Shown in pieces: positions 16,798-25,729 of a stretch of 64,000 nt of DNA; the stretch's first letter is position 1; the number at the start of each line of letters is the position of its first letter. The notes under the pieces were generated by a model that was not told the origin of the DNA, searched no databases, and was given only the letters and a program-made list of their open reading frames with translations. Location of the stretch: contig NZ_NUPZ01000010.1 in assembly GCF_002584985.1 (NCBI RefSeq), positions 121,857 through 185,856 on the forward strand. The letters run 5' to 3'. Source of the stretch: Bacillus sp. AFS029637. GTDB lineage: Bacteria > Bacillota > Bacilli > Bacillales > Bacillaceae_G. The position numbers were made by a program, and so were the translations under genes.

Positions 16798-17736
16798 ATG
16801 GAGCATATTCAAAATTCATTTGCAAAATTAATGGAGAATAAAAATTTTAAAAATAGATATGAAGTATTAAAGGCAGAAGTGATGGCACACCCGCGTGTGA
16901 AAGAATTTATAGACGAACATAAAGGTGAAGTAACAACTTCGATGATTGAGCGCAGTCTTGTGAAGTTATATGAATATATTGGACAAAGTGTAGGTTGTGC
17001 GGATTGTCCGGATTTAGGATCATGTAAAAACATGCTGCAAGGATATGAGCCAAAGCTTGTTATCCAAGGTAAGATGATTGATATTCAATATGATCGCTGC
17101 ATTAGAAAAGTAGCGTATGACGAGAGAAAGAAATATGAAAAACTCGTTCAAAGTGTATATATGCCAACTGATATTTTACAGGCAACGATGGAGAATTTAG
17201 ATCCTTCCGATTTAGATGCACGTATCGATGCAATTGGAGCGGCGAATGAATTTTTAAGTACATATGAACCAGGTAAAAAAGTACAAGGTTTATATTTGTA
17301 CGGTAAATTTGGTGTAGGGAAAACGTATTTGTTAGGAGCAATCGCGAATGAACTTGCTCGAAAGAAAATAAGTTCGATGCTCGTATACTTCCCGGAATTT
17401 TTACGTGAAATTAAAAGTTCGATTCAAGATAATTCAATCGGGGAAAAGATTGATGCGGTGAAACGTGTACAAGTGTTAATGTTAGATGATATTGGAGCCG
17501 AAGCGATGTCAAGCTTTGTACGTGACGATGTGCTTGGCGCAATCTTACAATTCCGTATGCTTGAAAACTTGCCGACGTTCTTTACGTCTAACTTTGATTT
17601 CAAGGAGCTGGAACATCATTTAACGTATACACAGCGCGGTGAAGCGGAAGAAATGAAAGCAGCTCGTATTATGGAACGAATTAAGTATTTAGCGAAACCA
17701 ATTCCAATTGGCGGGAAAAACCGTCGTCATAAGTAA
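16798..17736 (+). CDS. dnaI: Primosomal protein DnaI (helicase loader)
   Basis: DnaI is an AAA+ ATPase that loads the replicative helicase. The 312 residues have an N-terminal zinc-binding region with cysteines in GCADCPDLGSCKNM (about 67-80). The ATPase domain begins near residue 160 with Walker A GKFGVGKTYLL and Walker B VLMLDDIGAE. A sensor segment FFTSNFDF follows. The start has GAGGTGAG. It follows dnaB closely and ends at a strong terminator. Confidence 0.94.
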   Translation: MEHIQNSFAKLMENKNFKNRYEVLKAEVMAHPRVKEFIDEHKGEVTTSMIERSLVKLYEYIGQSVGCADCPDLGSCKNMLQGYEPKLVIQGKMIDIQYDRCIRKVAYDERKKYEKLVQSVYMPTDILQATMENLDPSDLDARIDAIGAANEFLSTYEPGKKVQGLYLYGKFGVGKTYLLGAIANELARKKISSMLVYFPEFLREIKSSIQDNSIGEKIDAVKRVQVLMLDDIGAEAMSSFVRDDVLGAILQFRMLENLPTFFTSNFDFKELEHHLTYTQRGEAEEMKAARIMERIKYLAKPIPIGGKNRRHK

Positions 17737-17767
17737 AAGAGTAAGCTGAGAAGCTTGCTCTTTTTTT
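17737..17767 (+). terminator. Terminator after dnaI
   Basis: AAGAGTAAGC pairs with GCTTGCTCTT around a 6-nt loop and is followed by seven T residues. The remaining 248 nt before ytxC show a long-range inverted repeat, TGGCTTG (17831-17837) with CAAGCCA (17879-17885), and no gene. Confidence 0.85.
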
Positions 17768-18015
17768 CGTTTGGAATGCTTTTCATAGTAGTCGAATTGT
17801 AAAATGAAAAGTTCTTATAGAAAATTCATTGTGGCTTGTATCATTTTTTTCTTTCTCCCTTAATATATATAAAATTAGCAAGCCATATCGAGTGGGTTTT
17901 CTAACGATAGGAAATGAAATTCTACTAAGAGTGAACTTCCAAGGGCCAAAACTCTTATAGGATTTGTAACGTATAGATACAATCCTTTAGAGCGGGGATA
18001 AAAGGGGGGACAAAA

Positions 18016-18897
18016 GTGATTGAAATTTGCTTCGAAGAAAAAAATGATGCTATGCACGTATATAAACAACTACTGAAAAGAGCGGAAATGTTATATAAGG
18101 AAACGAGTGTGTACTTACAGGAACAGAAAGTTGTGATTCACATACCAGTGCGTGAATCGAATTATATTGAAAAGATTTTATTGCCAGTAATGGTGTATTT
18201 CATTGTGAATGTGAAACAAAATGAGTGGATATATACAATTTTAAAAGAAAAGTTTTTTTATGAAGAACAAGAAGAGTGTCATCAAATATTGCATATGGCA
18301 CAGGAGATTTTAAAGGGAAGAAGAAAAGGTGTAGCTCAGGATTTAACACGCAATACATTTGAATCATACATTAAGTCTTCTTTAAATAACTGGATTTGTG
18401 ATCCGCTCTCATTCTCGTTTTCATCGTATGTTCGTTTTCGTCTTCGTACATATAGGGAAATGGTAGCTAAGCTTGCGGAAGTAGCGATTGATGAGTATAA
18501 GATGGAACAAGAATATCAAATGTTCATTGAGACGCTCCGGCAACAAGTGAGTAGCCGGAAATCGCGTTTGTCCTGTATGCACCTTATTTTTGATGAAAGC
18601 TTTATTTTTTATGATGATAAAGGTAGACGTTTAAAACAGGAGAAATTGGTCCAATATATAGATGAAGAATTATTAAAGCAAAAGGATGTATATATTGATA
18701 CGAAAGTAATTGCACCACTTCTTTCTATTTCGCCGAAAAAAATTTATTTATATACGAAAGAACAAGACCATAATATGATTATTACGTTGCGAAACGTATT
18801 TCAAGAACGATTACAATTACATGGATTACATGAGTTTGAACGCAATGTGAAAAACTTAAAAAATAAAGGTAACGCCCTTGATTTTCTAAGTTTTTGA
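18016..18897 (+). CDS. ytxC: Putative sporulation protein YtxC
   Basis: This 293-residue protein matches the YtxC family found only in spore formers, located between dnaI and thrS as in B. subtilis. It has no signal peptide. It is rich in aromatic and charged helices (YKQLLKRAEMLYKETSVYL, FSFSSYVRFRLRTYREMV), with a lysine-rich C-terminal part (KNLKNKGNALDFLSF). No enzymatic motif is visible. GTG 18016 is chosen because AAGGGGGG lies just upstream. The biochemical role is unknown. Confidence 0.8.
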   Translation: MIEICFEEKNDAMHVYKQLLKRAEMLYKETSVYLQEQKVVIHIPVRESNYIEKILLPVMVYFIVNVKQNEWIYTILKEKFFYEEQEECHQILHMAQEILKGRRKGVAQDLTRNTFESYIKSSLNNWICDPLSFSFSSYVRFRLRTYREMVAKLAEVAIDEYKMEQEYQMFIETLRQQVSSRKSRLSCMHLIFDESFIFYDDKGRRLKQEKLVQYIDEELLKQKDVYIDTKVIAPLLSISPKKIYLYTKEQDHNMIITLRNVFQERLQLHGLHEFERNVKNLKNKGNALDFLSF

Positions 18898-18937
18898 GCA
18901 TATAATTACCTACATAAATGAAATATATTGAAATGTC

Positions 18938-19177
18938 ATGATGAGGACATGAGTAGTTTTCTACGATTTTCAGAGAGGGAAGCCTTAGGGTGTGAGCTTC
19001 CTAGTACGGGATTATTACTTACCACCTCTAAACTTTAGCAGTGAACGATTTTTTTAGTAATTGCTAACGGACAACACCGTTATGTTGAACTTGAGCAATT
19101 AACAATTATGTTAATTGGAACAAGGGTGGAACCACGAATTCAACACTCGTCCCTTTTTACGGGATGAGTGTTTTTTA
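18938..19177 (+). ncRNA. T-box leader, threonine type (thrS)
   Basis: The region has the T-box architecture: a stem I start (GATGAGGACATGAGTAG), the AGAGAGGGAAGCC region, the specifier loop, the antiterminator T-box GGTGGAACCACG (19125-19136), and the terminator AACACTCGTCCC/GGGATGAGTGTT with a T-run. The specifier is ACC (19021-19023), a threonine codon, matching thrS downstream. It fills the 308-nt ytxC-thrS gap. Confidence 0.93.
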
Positions 19178-19205
19178 TTTTGAAAAAAAAGAGGAGTGAC
19201 CAGTG

Positions 19206-21143
19206 ATGGCAGATGTAGTTAAAATTACTTTCCCTGATGGAGCTGTGAAGGAGTTTCCAAAAGGCGTAACAACTGAAGAAATCGCAGCTTCTATTAGCCC
19301 AGGCTTAAAGAAAAAGGCTGTGGCTGGAAAATTAAATGATGAGATGATCGATCTTGTTACACCAATCGAAGAAGATGGTGCAGTTTCTATTATTACATTA
19401 GATTCTGAAGATGGCTTATACATTTTACGCCATTCAACAGCCCACCTTTTAGCACAAGCGTTAAAACGTTTATATAAAGATGTTAAGCTTGAGCTTGGTA
19501 TTGGTCCAGTAATTGAAAATGGCTTCTACTACGATATTGATATGGAAGAAGCAATTACAGTTGAAGACTTCAAGAAAATCGAAAAAGAAATGCAAAAAAT
19601 CGTGAATGAGAACTTAGAAATCGTTCGTCATGAAGTACCACGTGCAGAAGCACTTCGTCGCTTTGAAGAAATTGACGATGAGTTAAAATTAGATTTAATT
19701 AACGATCTTCCAGAAGATGCGGTTATTTCAATCTATGAGCAAGGCGAATTCTTCGACCTTTGTCGTGGTGTTCACCTTCCATCTACAGGAAAAATTAAAG
19801 TGTTTAAATTATTAAGCGTTGCGGGTGCTTACTGGCGCGGCGATAGCAATAATAAAATGTTACAACGTATTTACGGTACTGCATTCGTTAAGAAAGCAGA
19901 ATTAGATGAGCACTTACGTATGCTTGAAGAAGCAAAAGAGCGCGATCACCGTAAATTAGGTAAAGAATTAAAACTATTTACTAATAGCCAAAAAGTAGGA
20001 CAAGGTTTACCACTTTGGTTACCAAAAGGCGCAACAATTCGCCGTATTATCGAGCGTTACATCGTTGATAAAGAAGCAAGCTTAGGCTATGATCACGTAT
20101 ACACTCCAGTACTAGGAAGCAGAGAGCTTTATGAAACTTCTGGTCACTGGAACCACTACCGTGATGGCATGTTCCCATCAATGGAAATGGATAATGAAGA
20201 ATTAGTTCTTCGTCCAATGAACTGCCCTCACCACATGATGGTTTATAAAAACGATATTCACAGCTACCGTGAACTACCAATCCGTATTGCGGAACTTGGA
20301 ACAATGCACCGCTATGAAATGTCAGGTGCGTTATCTGGATTACAACGTGTACGCGGAATGACTTTAAACGATGCGCACATTTTCGTTCGTCCAGATCAAA
20401 TTAAAGAAGAGTTAAAACGTGTTGTAAACTTAACTCTAGAAGTGTACAAAGATTTCGGTTTAGAGAACTATTCATTCCGTCTATCTTATCGTGACCCAGC
20501 AGATACTAAAAAGTATTATGCGGATGATGAGATGTGGGAAAAAGCACAAGGTATGTTAAAAGAAGCGATGGACGAAATGGGTCTTGATTACTATGAAGCT
20601 GAAGGTGAAGCGGCATTCTACGGTCCAAAACTTGATGTTCAAGTTCGTACTGCTCTTGGAAAAGACGAAACACTTTCAACTGTACAATTAGACTTCTTAC
20701 TTCCAGAACGCTTTGAATTAGCTTACGTTGGTGAAGATGGTAAACAACATCGTCCAGTTGTAATTCACCGTGGTGTTGTATCAACTATGGAACGCTTCGT
20801 AGCCTTCTTAATTGAAGAATACAAAGGTGCATTCCCTACCTGGTTAGCTCCAGTTCAAGTACAAGTGATTCCAGTTTCTCCACAAGTGCATTTAGACTAC
20901 GCGAAGAAAGTACAAGACGAATTACGACGTGCTGGTATCCGTGTTGAATTAGATACTCGTGAAGAGAAAATCGGTTACAAAATCCGTGAAGCACAAATGC
21001 AAAAAATTCCGTACATGCTTGTAGTAGGTGACAATGAAGTAACTGAAAACGGCGTAAACGTACGTAAATATGGTGAACAAAAATCAGAGACAATCGCATT
21101 AGAGGCGTTTGTTGACATGATTAAAGTAGAAGGAAAACGATAA
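19206..21143 (+). CDS. thrS: Threonyl-tRNA synthetase
   Basis: This enzyme charges tRNA-Thr. The 645 residues show an N-terminal TGS domain (1-62), the editing/second additional domain (about 70-225, with [11 protein letters not shown] and the zinc-site cysteine in [10 protein letters not shown]), the class II catalytic domain (motif 2 region [11 protein letters not shown], later [11 protein letters not shown] and [15 protein letters not shown]) and the C-terminal anticodon-binding domain (about 540-645). ATG 19206 is preferred to GTG 19203 on ribosome binding site spacing (GAGGAGTG). It is controlled by the threonine T-box directly upstream and ends at a GC-rich terminator. Confidence 0.96.
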   Translation: MADVVKITFPDGAVKEFPKGVTTEEIAASISPGLKKKAVAGKLNDEMIDLVTPIEEDGAVSIITLDSEDGLYILRHSTAHLLAQALKRLYKDVKLELGIGPVIENGFYYDIDMEEAITVEDFKKIEKEMQKIVNENLEIVRHEVPRAEALRRFEEIDDELKLDLINDLPEDAVISIYEQGEFFDLCRGVHLPSTGKIKVFKLLSVAGAYWRGDSNNKMLQRIYGTAFVKKAELDEHLRMLEEAKERDHRKLGKELKLFTNSQKVGQGLPLWLPKGATIRRIIERYIVDKEASLGYDHVYTPVLGSRELYETSGHWNHYRDGMFPSMEMDNEELVLRPMNCPHHMMVYKNDIHSYRELPIRIAELGTMHRYEMSGALSGLQRVRGMTLNDAHIFVRPDQIKEELKRVVNLTLEVYKDFGLENYSFRLSYRDPADTKKYYADDEMWEKAQGMLKEAMDEMGLDYYEAEGEAAFYGPKLDVQVRTALGKDETLSTVQLDFLLPERFELAYVGEDGKQHRPVVIHRGVVSTMERFVAFLIEEYKGAFPTWLAPVQVQVIPVSPQVHLDYAKKVQDELRRAGIRVELDTREEKIGYKIREAQMQKIPYMLVVGDNEVTENGVNVRKYGEQKSETIALEAFVDMIKVEGKR

Positions 21144-21148
21144 GAAAG

Positions 21149-21171
21149 AGCCGCGGTATACCGCGGCTTTT
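21149..21171 (+). terminator. Terminator after thrS
   Basis: AGCCGCGGTATACCGCGGCT is a perfect palindrome followed by four T residues. Confidence 0.85.
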
Positions 21172-21234
21172 CTATATAAGATAAGTGAGGAAAATTAGCA
21201 AAAATAACCATATAACACTTATCATAAAAAAGTA

Positions 21235-21263
21235 TTGCAAGTATGGTAGTTGTTTGTTACAAT
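21235..21263 (+). promoter_or_regulatory. infC operon promoter
   Basis: TTGCAA (21235-21240) and TACAAT (21258-21263) are separated by exactly 17 bp. The predicted start near 21270 gives a leader of about 255 nt before infC. Confidence 0.7.
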
Positions 21264-21269
21264 ATTTCT

Positions 21270-21524
21270 TGTTGTTAGTAAAACACATCGCGTCTTCTTG
21301 ACAGACGTCATGTCCTATGATAAACTCATCAAGGATAATAGAATATTGTTTTGTGGAACAAGTAGAAGCACCCGCTTCTCACCTGATGGACGCATTCGCA
21401 GTTTACAGGTAAATGTATTTCTTACTTAAGATTTTACAAGTGTGGGTGTCGTATGCCCGCACTTTTTTTGTCGGGTTCTATGACTACAAAATATGTTCTG
21501 AGAAAACCTTGGAGGTGGCTTACT
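21270..21524 (+). ncRNA. L20 leader of the infC-rpmI-rplT operon
   Basis: A long leader ending in an intrinsic terminator (stem GTGTGGG/CCCGCAC around 21440-21462 with a T-run to 21469) lies before infC. This matches the known Bacillus L20 leader, where ribosomal protein L20 binds an rRNA mimic and promotes premature termination. The upstream part contains a candidate anti-terminator region (CACCCGC at about 21369-21376, complementary to the GTGTGGG strand). Confidence 0.75.
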
Positions 21525-22040
21525 ATTAGCAAGGATATGATGATTAACGAGCAAATTCGTGCACGTGAAGTACGCTTAGTTGGCGCAAATGGCGATCAAC
21601 TTGGAATCAAGTCTCGTAATGATGCTTTAGACTTAGCTGCAAATCTTAATCTTGATTTAGTATTAGTTGCTCCAAATGCGAAACCGCCAGTATGCCGCAT
21701 TATGGACTACGGTAAATTCCGCTTTGAGCAACAGAAGAAAGAAAAAGAACAGCGCAAAAATCAAAAAGTAATTAGCATGAAAGAAGTTCGTTTAAGTCCA
21801 ACAATTGATGAACACGACTTTAACACAAAACTTCGTAATGCTATCAAGTTTTTAGAGAAAGGCGACAAGGTTAAAGCGTCAATTCGCTTTAAAGGACGTG
21901 CCATTACTCATAAAGAAATCGGTCAACGTGTTTTAGATCGCTTCTCAGAAGCTTGTGCTGAAGTTAGTACAATCGAATCTAAGCCTAAAATGGAAGGACG
22001 TAGTATGTTCTTAGTTTTAGCACCGAAAAACGATAAGTAA
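21525..22040 (+). CDS. infC: Translation initiation factor IF-3 (non-AUG start)
   Basis: IF-3 binds the 30S subunit and discriminates against non-canonical start codons. The chain of about 171 residues has the N-terminal domain ([14 protein letters not shown]), a basic linker ([13 protein letters not shown]) and the C-terminal domain ([21 protein letters not shown] is the start of it). The start is read as ATT 21525, placed 7 nt after GGAGGTG (21511-21517). The alternative ATG 21537 has no equally good ribosome binding site. A rare AUU start is the classical IF-3 autoregulation device. An in-frame extension back to 21453 would begin inside the leader terminator and is rejected. Confidence 0.9.
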   Translation: MSKDMMINEQIRAREVRLVGANGDQLGIKSRNDALDLAANLNLDLVLVAPNAKPPVCRIMDYGKFRFEQQKKEKEQRKNQKVISMKEVRLSPTIDEHDFNTKLRNAIKFLEKGDKVKASIRFKGRAITHKEIGQRVLDRFSEACAEVSTIESKPKMEGRSMFLVLAPKNDK

Positions 22041-22061
22041 TAGATAGAGGAGGAAATACCT

Positions 22062-22262
22062 ATGCCTAAACAAAAAACTCATCGCGGCGCTGCAAAGCGT
22101 TTCAAAAAGACTGGATCAGGTAAACTGAAACGTTCTCACGCTTACACAAGCCATTTATTCGCTAACAAATCTACAAAAGCTAAACGTAAACTACGTAAAG
22201 CTGGTGTAGTAAGCGCTGGTGACTTCAAACGCATTCGTCAAATGCTTGACAACTTAAAATAA
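22062..22262 (+). CDS. rpmI: 50S ribosomal protein L35
   Basis: A 66-residue, very basic ribosomal protein with the L35 signature [20 protein letters not shown]. It begins 21 nt after infC behind AGAGGAGGAA, and precedes rplT. The three-gene translation operon infC-rpmI-rplT is fully conserved in Bacilli and is repressed by L20 through the leader upstream. Confidence 0.97.
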
Positions 22263-22299
22263 GTTCGGCTGATATATAGAACAATTAGGAGGTAATATT

Positions 22300-22656
22300 A
22301 TGCCAAGAGTAAAAGGTGGTACAGTTACTCGTCAACGTCGTAAAAAAGTAATTAAATTAGCAAAAGGTTACTACGGTTCAAAAAATACATTATTCAAGGT
22401 TGCTAACCAACAGGTTATGAAATCTCTAATGTATGCATTCCGTGACCGCCGTCAAAAGAAACGTGACTTCCGTAAATTATGGATTACACGTATCAACGCA
22501 GCAGCTCGTATGAATGGTCTTTCTTACAGCCGCTTAATGCACGGTCTTAAAAATGCTGGCATCGAAGTTAACCGCAAGATGCTTGCTGACTTAGCTGTTC
22601 ATGACGAAAAAGCTTTCGCTGAATTAGCAACAGTTGCAAAAAACAACATTAACTAA
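22300..22656 (+). CDS. rplT: 50S ribosomal protein L20
   Basis: This 118-residue basic protein is needed for early 50S assembly and is the autoregulator of this operon. The N-terminal extension [20 protein letters not shown] and the globular part ([19 protein letters not shown]) are typical of L20. TTAGGAGG precedes the ATG. A strong terminator follows. Confidence 0.97.
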
Positions 22657-22668
22657 TTAATTAGTTGA

Positions 22669-22700
22669 AACCTTAGAAGATTTTTCTTCTAAGGTTTTTT
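22669..22700 (+). terminator. Terminator after rplT
   Basis: AACCTTAGAAGA pairs with TCTTCTAAGGTT around a 4-nt loop, followed by six T residues. Confidence 0.9.
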
Positions 22701-22784
22701 GTTTGTATTCAAAGTGAAGTATGTCGTTATCGATATGACAAAATCAAGATAAAAGCTATAGCAATATAGAAGAATATACATATG

Positions 22785-22812
22785 AAGCCAGGAGAATTCT
22801 CCTGGCTTTTTT
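22785..22812 (+). terminator. Second terminator-like palindrome downstream of rplT
   Basis: AAGCCAGGAGAA and TTCTCCTGGCTT form a perfect 24-bp palindrome with a following T-run. It lies only 85 nt after the rplT terminator and no ORF lies between them. It may be a back-up terminator or the end of a short RNA. Confidence 0.7.
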
Positions 22813-22879
22813 CAATTATACTCCTTTGGAAAGAAGAGTATCTTTCCTAGCAGAAACGACACTGCTATAATGGAAAGAT

Positions 22880-23010
22880 GATATGGAACTTTCATCAGAT
22901 GAAGTAAAACTTTAATCAGTGGGTGCTACCCTTGGCTAAGTATTAGCTATTACCGATCGTGTGAACAATCGAATAGTGATGATTGAAACGTATTTGTAAA
23001 TTAAGGACAA
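22880..23010. repeat. Structured intergenic element, possible dispersed repeat
   Basis: In the 470-nt rplT-dUTPase gap this stretch has two similar words (ACTTTCATCAG and ACTTTAATCAG), a GGGTGCTACCC hairpin, and a stem CTATT-AC-CGAT / ATCG-AATAG at about 22950-22975. A 17-nt word at 22902-22918 recurs in reverse orientation at 62176-62192 in this window. It resembles a B. cereus-group intergenic repeat, but the identity is unproven. No ORF crosses it. Confidence 0.35.
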
Positions 23011-23126
23011 GCTATTTTATAAAGAGTTAGATAGCTGACTTGTTAATAAGAACTGAAACATAATAATGAACTTTGAGATGAAACAACATTGTTGCATAAA
23101 ATGCGATGTTGGAGGAGGACAATAGA

Positions 23127-23618
23127 ATGGACTTACTACAACTATTTAAATTACAAAAGGAATTAGATGACCGTATTGCGAAAGAACATGATTTACAACC
23201 GAAAAAGTTGTTGAAAGAAAAAATGTTAGCTCTTCTTGTGGAAATCGGAGAACTTGCAAACGAAACACGTTGTTTTAAATATTGGAGCAACAAACCAGCT
23301 TCAGAACGTGAAGTGATATTAGAAGAATACGTAGATGGTTTACATTTTATTTTATCAATCGGAATTGATTTAGGTATTGATAAAAACTTCCTATTCTATA
23401 AGTGTGCACAAACGAATAAAACACAAGTAGAAATTTTCCTAGACACATATGCGAAAGTGATTCGTTTTACAGATCAACCATCTATTACAAACTATATTGA
23501 ATTATTTACAAGCTATCTTCGACTTGGACAGGCGCTTGAATTTGAACAAGAAGAGATTGAGAAAGCGTATTTAGACAAAAATGAAGTAAATCATCAGCGT
23601 CAAACACAAGGATACTAA
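23127..23618 (+). CDS. dUTPase (all-alpha, dimeric type)
   Basis: The 163-residue protein resembles the dimeric dUTPase/MazG-like family (dUTPase_2), which hydrolyses dUTP to dUMP and pyrophosphate. Metal-binding acidic helices are visible: LLVEIGELANETR around residues 36-48 (ExxE) and EEYVDGLHFILSIG around 68-81 (ExxxD). ATG 23127 is chosen because GTTGGAGGAGG lies upstream; an ATG at 23106 would place that ribosome binding site inside the gene. It stands alone between intergenic structure and the ysdC promoter. Confidence 0.82.
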   Translation: MDLLQLFKLQKELDDRIAKEHDLQPKKLLKEKMLALLVEIGELANETRCFKYWSNKPASEREVILEEYVDGLHFILSIGIDLGIDKNFLFYKCAQTNKTQVEIFLDTYAKVIRFTDQPSITNYIELFTSYLRLGQALEFEQEEIEKAYLDKNEVNHQRQTQGY

Positions 23619-23650
23619 TTTAATTTTTGAATATTTCAATTTAATTATTG

Positions 23651-23656
23651 TATAAT
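23651..23656 (+). promoter_or_regulatory. -10 element before ysdC
   Basis: A consensus TATAAT lies 32 bp before the ysdC start. The best upstream hexamer, TTTGAA at 23626-23631, is 19 bp away, so the promoter is plausible but not strong. Confidence 0.4.
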
Positions 23657-23688
23657 GAAGTGACTGAAGAAAAAGGAGGGTGTTGGCA

Positions 23689-24774
23689 ATGACAAAATTA
23701 GACGCGACATTGACAATGCTAAAAGAATTAACAGATGCACGTGGTATTGCTGGTAACGAGCGTGAACCACGTGAAGTAATGAAGAAATATATCGAGCCGT
23801 TTGCAGATGAACTTTCTACTGATAATTTAGGAAGTTTAGTTGCGAAAAAAGTAGGGGAAGAAAACGGCCCGAAAATTATGGTTGCAGGTCATTTAGATGA
23901 AGTTGGCTTTATGATTACGCAAATTGATGACAAAGGTTTCCTTCGTTTCCAAACGGTTGGTGGCTGGTGGTCACAAGTTATGCTTGCACAGCGCGTAACC
24001 ATTGTAACGCGTAAAGGAGATGTAACAGGTGTAATTGGTTCAAAACCACCACACATTTTACCTCCAGAAGCACGTAAAAAGCCAGTTGACATTAAAGACA
24101 TGTTCATTGATATCGGTGCTTCTAGCCAAGAAGAAGCAATGGAATGGGGCGTGCGACCTGGAGATCAAGTTGTACCGTACTTTGAATTCCAAGTGATGAA
24201 GAATGAAAAAATGTTGCTTGCAAAAGCATGGGATAACCGAATTGGTTGTGCAATTGCAATTGACGTATTAAAACAATTAAAAGATGAAAAGCATCCGAAC
24301 GTTGTATATGGCGTAGGGACTGTACAAGAAGAAGTCGGTCTTCGCGGTGCGAAAACATCTGCAAACTATATTAAACCAGATATCGCATTCGCAGTAGATG
24401 TTGGTATCGCTGGGGATACACCTGGTGTAACGGCAAAAGAAGCGCAAAGTAAAATGGGTGATGGACCGCAAATTATTTTATATGATGCTTCTGTTATTGG
24501 TCATACAGGTTTACGTGACTTTGTAGTTGATGTTGCTGATGAATTACAAATTCCATACCAATATGACTCTGTAGCGGGTGGTGGAACGGATGCAGGTGCC
24601 ATTCACATTGCTGTAAACGGTATTCCATCTATGGCAATTACGATTGCAACGCGCTATATCCATTCACATGCGGCAATGTTACACCGTGATGATTATGAAA
24701 ATGCAGTGAAGTTAATTGTAGAAGTTATTAAACGTCTTGATAAAGAGGCTGTACATAACATTACTTTTAATTAA
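23689..24774 (+). CDS. ysdC: M42-family metallo-aminopeptidase/endoglucanase (YsdC type)
   Basis: This is a cytoplasmic, cobalt- or zinc-dependent glutamyl aminopeptidase-like enzyme of family M42. Of 361 residues, the metal-binding blocks are visible: [11 protein letters not shown] near residue 65, [16 protein letters not shown] near 180, [18 protein letters not shown] near 209, and the final [16 protein letters not shown] histidine. ATG 23689 is chosen because GGAGGG (23675-23680) lies 8 nt before it. A symmetric terminator separates it from the convergent tetR gene. Its position after rplT matches B. subtilis. Confidence 0.9.
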   Translation: MTKLDATLTMLKELTDARGIAGNEREPREVMKKYIEPFADELSTDNLGSLVAKKVGEENGPKIMVAGHLDEVGFMITQIDDKGFLRFQTVGGWWSQVMLAQRVTIVTRKGDVTGVIGSKPPHILPPEARKKPVDIKDMFIDIGASSQEEAMEWGVRPGDQVVPYFEFQVMKNEKMLLAKAWDNRIGCAIAIDVLKQLKDEKHPNVVYGVGTVQEEVGLRGAKTSANYIKPDIAFAVDVGIAGDTPGVTAKEAQSKMGDGPQIILYDASVIGHTGLRDFVVDVADELQIPYQYDSVAGGGTDAGAIHIAVNGIPSMAITIATRYIHSHAAMLHRDDYENAVKLIVEVIKRLDKEAVHNITFN

Positions 24775-24777
24775 TAG

Positions 24778-24810
24778 AAAAAAGCGAAGGAGATTCTCCT
24801 TCGCTTTTTT
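24778..24810. terminator. Bidirectional terminator between ysdC and tetR
   Basis: AGCGAAGGAGA and TCTCCTTCGCT form a near-perfect stem, flanked by an A-run on one side and a T-run on the other. It can terminate both convergent genes. Confidence 0.9.
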
Positions 24811-24815
24811 ACGTT

Positions 24816-25433
24816 TTAAAAAGGTCTTTCTAATCCTGCAGCAGTATGGGTCCCTAAAATAATTAAGCGCGTTAATTGCATGGCCATAAAATGTGGGGTA
24901 TAGATCATACCTTTTTTAAGCCATGACATAATCATTCCTAGATGAGCACCAGTAACATAGCTAATGAGAATGTCACGAGGGACCATAAGTTTTTCATCGT
25001 TAGGCTGTGAAATAGATAAGCTTAATGTTAAGTATGTTTGAATGGCTTTCATCATTTTATGAGTATAGTTTCCAGCTGCTTTATCACCAAGCATAACATT
25101 ATAGAACTGAGCATTTTCTGCGATATGCTCAAACAAATCCAAAAATGTCGGATGTGGTGAATCGAATGTCAGTTGAAACTCTTCTTTATTTCTAATTTTC
25201 GGTTTAATTACTTCCGTTAACTTCTCTAACATTTCTTCAATACTTTTTTCTAATAGGTCATATTTATCGTGGTAATGGCTATAAAACGTAGCACGATTTA
25301 CAGGAGCACGTTCTGCGATATGTTGAACAGTTACATTTTCAAATCCTCTTTCGCCTACTAAAGCGACAAAAGCATCCTGTATGAGTTGTCTCGTTCGTTT
25401 TACACGGGGATCATTTGTATTTTTAATAGACAT
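24816..25433 (-). CDS. TetR-family transcriptional regulator
   Basis: The 205-residue protein has an N-terminal TetR helix-turn-helix (about 10-55: RTRQLIQDAFVALVGERGF, then VTVQHIAERAPVNRATFYSHY) and a C-terminal ligand/dimer domain of the TetR_C 'dihydroxyacetone kinase regulator-like' shape. It is divergent from the HlyD-MFS efflux pair, with several inverted repeats in the 296-bp divergent region, so it is most likely the local repressor of the pump. The start has GGAGAAG on the minus strand. The inducer is unknown. Confidence 0.85.
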   Translation of the reverse strand: MSIKNTNDPRVKRTRQLIQDAFVALVGERGFENVTVQHIAERAPVNRATFYSHYHDKYDLLEKSIEEMLEKLTEVIKPKIRNKEEFQLTFDSPHPTFLDLFEHIAENAQFYNVMLGDKAAGNYTHKMMKAIQTYLTLSLSISQPNDEKLMVPRDILISYVTGAHLGMIMSWLKKGMIYTPHFMAMQLTRLIILGTHTAAGLERPF

Positions 25434-25463
25434 TTTAACTTCTCCTTGTTTAGTTTTTTATAT

Positions 25464-25525
25464 TTAAACAACACATTTATATTATTTTGTTGTTTAACCG
25501 ACATTTCATGCTTAAATTGTCGGTT
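25464..25525. promoter_or_regulatory. Operator-like inverted repeats between tetR and the efflux operon
   Basis: Dyad 1 is TTAAACAACA (25464-25473) with TGTTGTTTAA (25488-25497), a perfect 10-bp repeat. Dyad 2 is AACCGACA (25496-25503) with TGTCGGTT (25518-25525). Both have 14-bp spacers. Dyad 2 overlaps the predicted -35 of the efflux promoter. These are candidate binding sites for the divergent TetR regulator. Confidence 0.6.
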
Positions 25526-25551
25526 GTAGATTCAAAATAATTATTTATAAT
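25524..25551 (+). promoter_or_regulatory. Efflux operon promoter
   Basis: TTGTAG (25524-25529) and TATAAT (25546-25551) are 16 bp apart. The -35 overlaps the right arm of the TGTCGGTT dyad. The predicted start is near 25558, giving a leader of about 170 nt before the HlyD gene. Confidence 0.5.
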
Positions 25552-25578
25552 TATAAACGATAGTCCTTCAGTAATCAG

Positions 25579-25632
25579 CACCGCTCGCAGGTAGACGAAT
25601 TACAGTTTACACTGCAAAGGTGTGATTTTTTT
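25579..25632 (+). terminator. Attenuator-like terminator in the efflux operon leader
   Basis: Nested pairing CACC/GGTG (25579-25582 with 25619-25622), GCAG/CTGC (25587-25590 with 25612-25615) and GTAGAC/GTTTAC (25591-25596 with 25605-25610) forms a hairpin followed by seven T residues. It lies between the predicted promoter and the HlyD gene, so it could cause premature termination. Confidence 0.55.
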
Positions 25633-25664
25633 GTTTAAAAGTTAATATAATTAACAATTAAACA
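25632..25664 (+). promoter_or_regulatory. Second TTAAACA dyad, before the HlyD gene
   Basis: TGTTTAA (25632-25638), GTTAAT (25641-25646), ATTAAC (25650-25655) and TTAAACA (25658-25664) form an interrupted palindrome with a 2-nt mismatch per arm. The outer half-sites are the same as those of dyad 1 at 25464-25497. Confidence 0.5.
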
Positions 25665-25729
25665 ATATAAACAATAAGGATGTAAATAGTTTAGAAAAAA
25701 ATTATATGCGATATAAGGAGAGGAATGCA

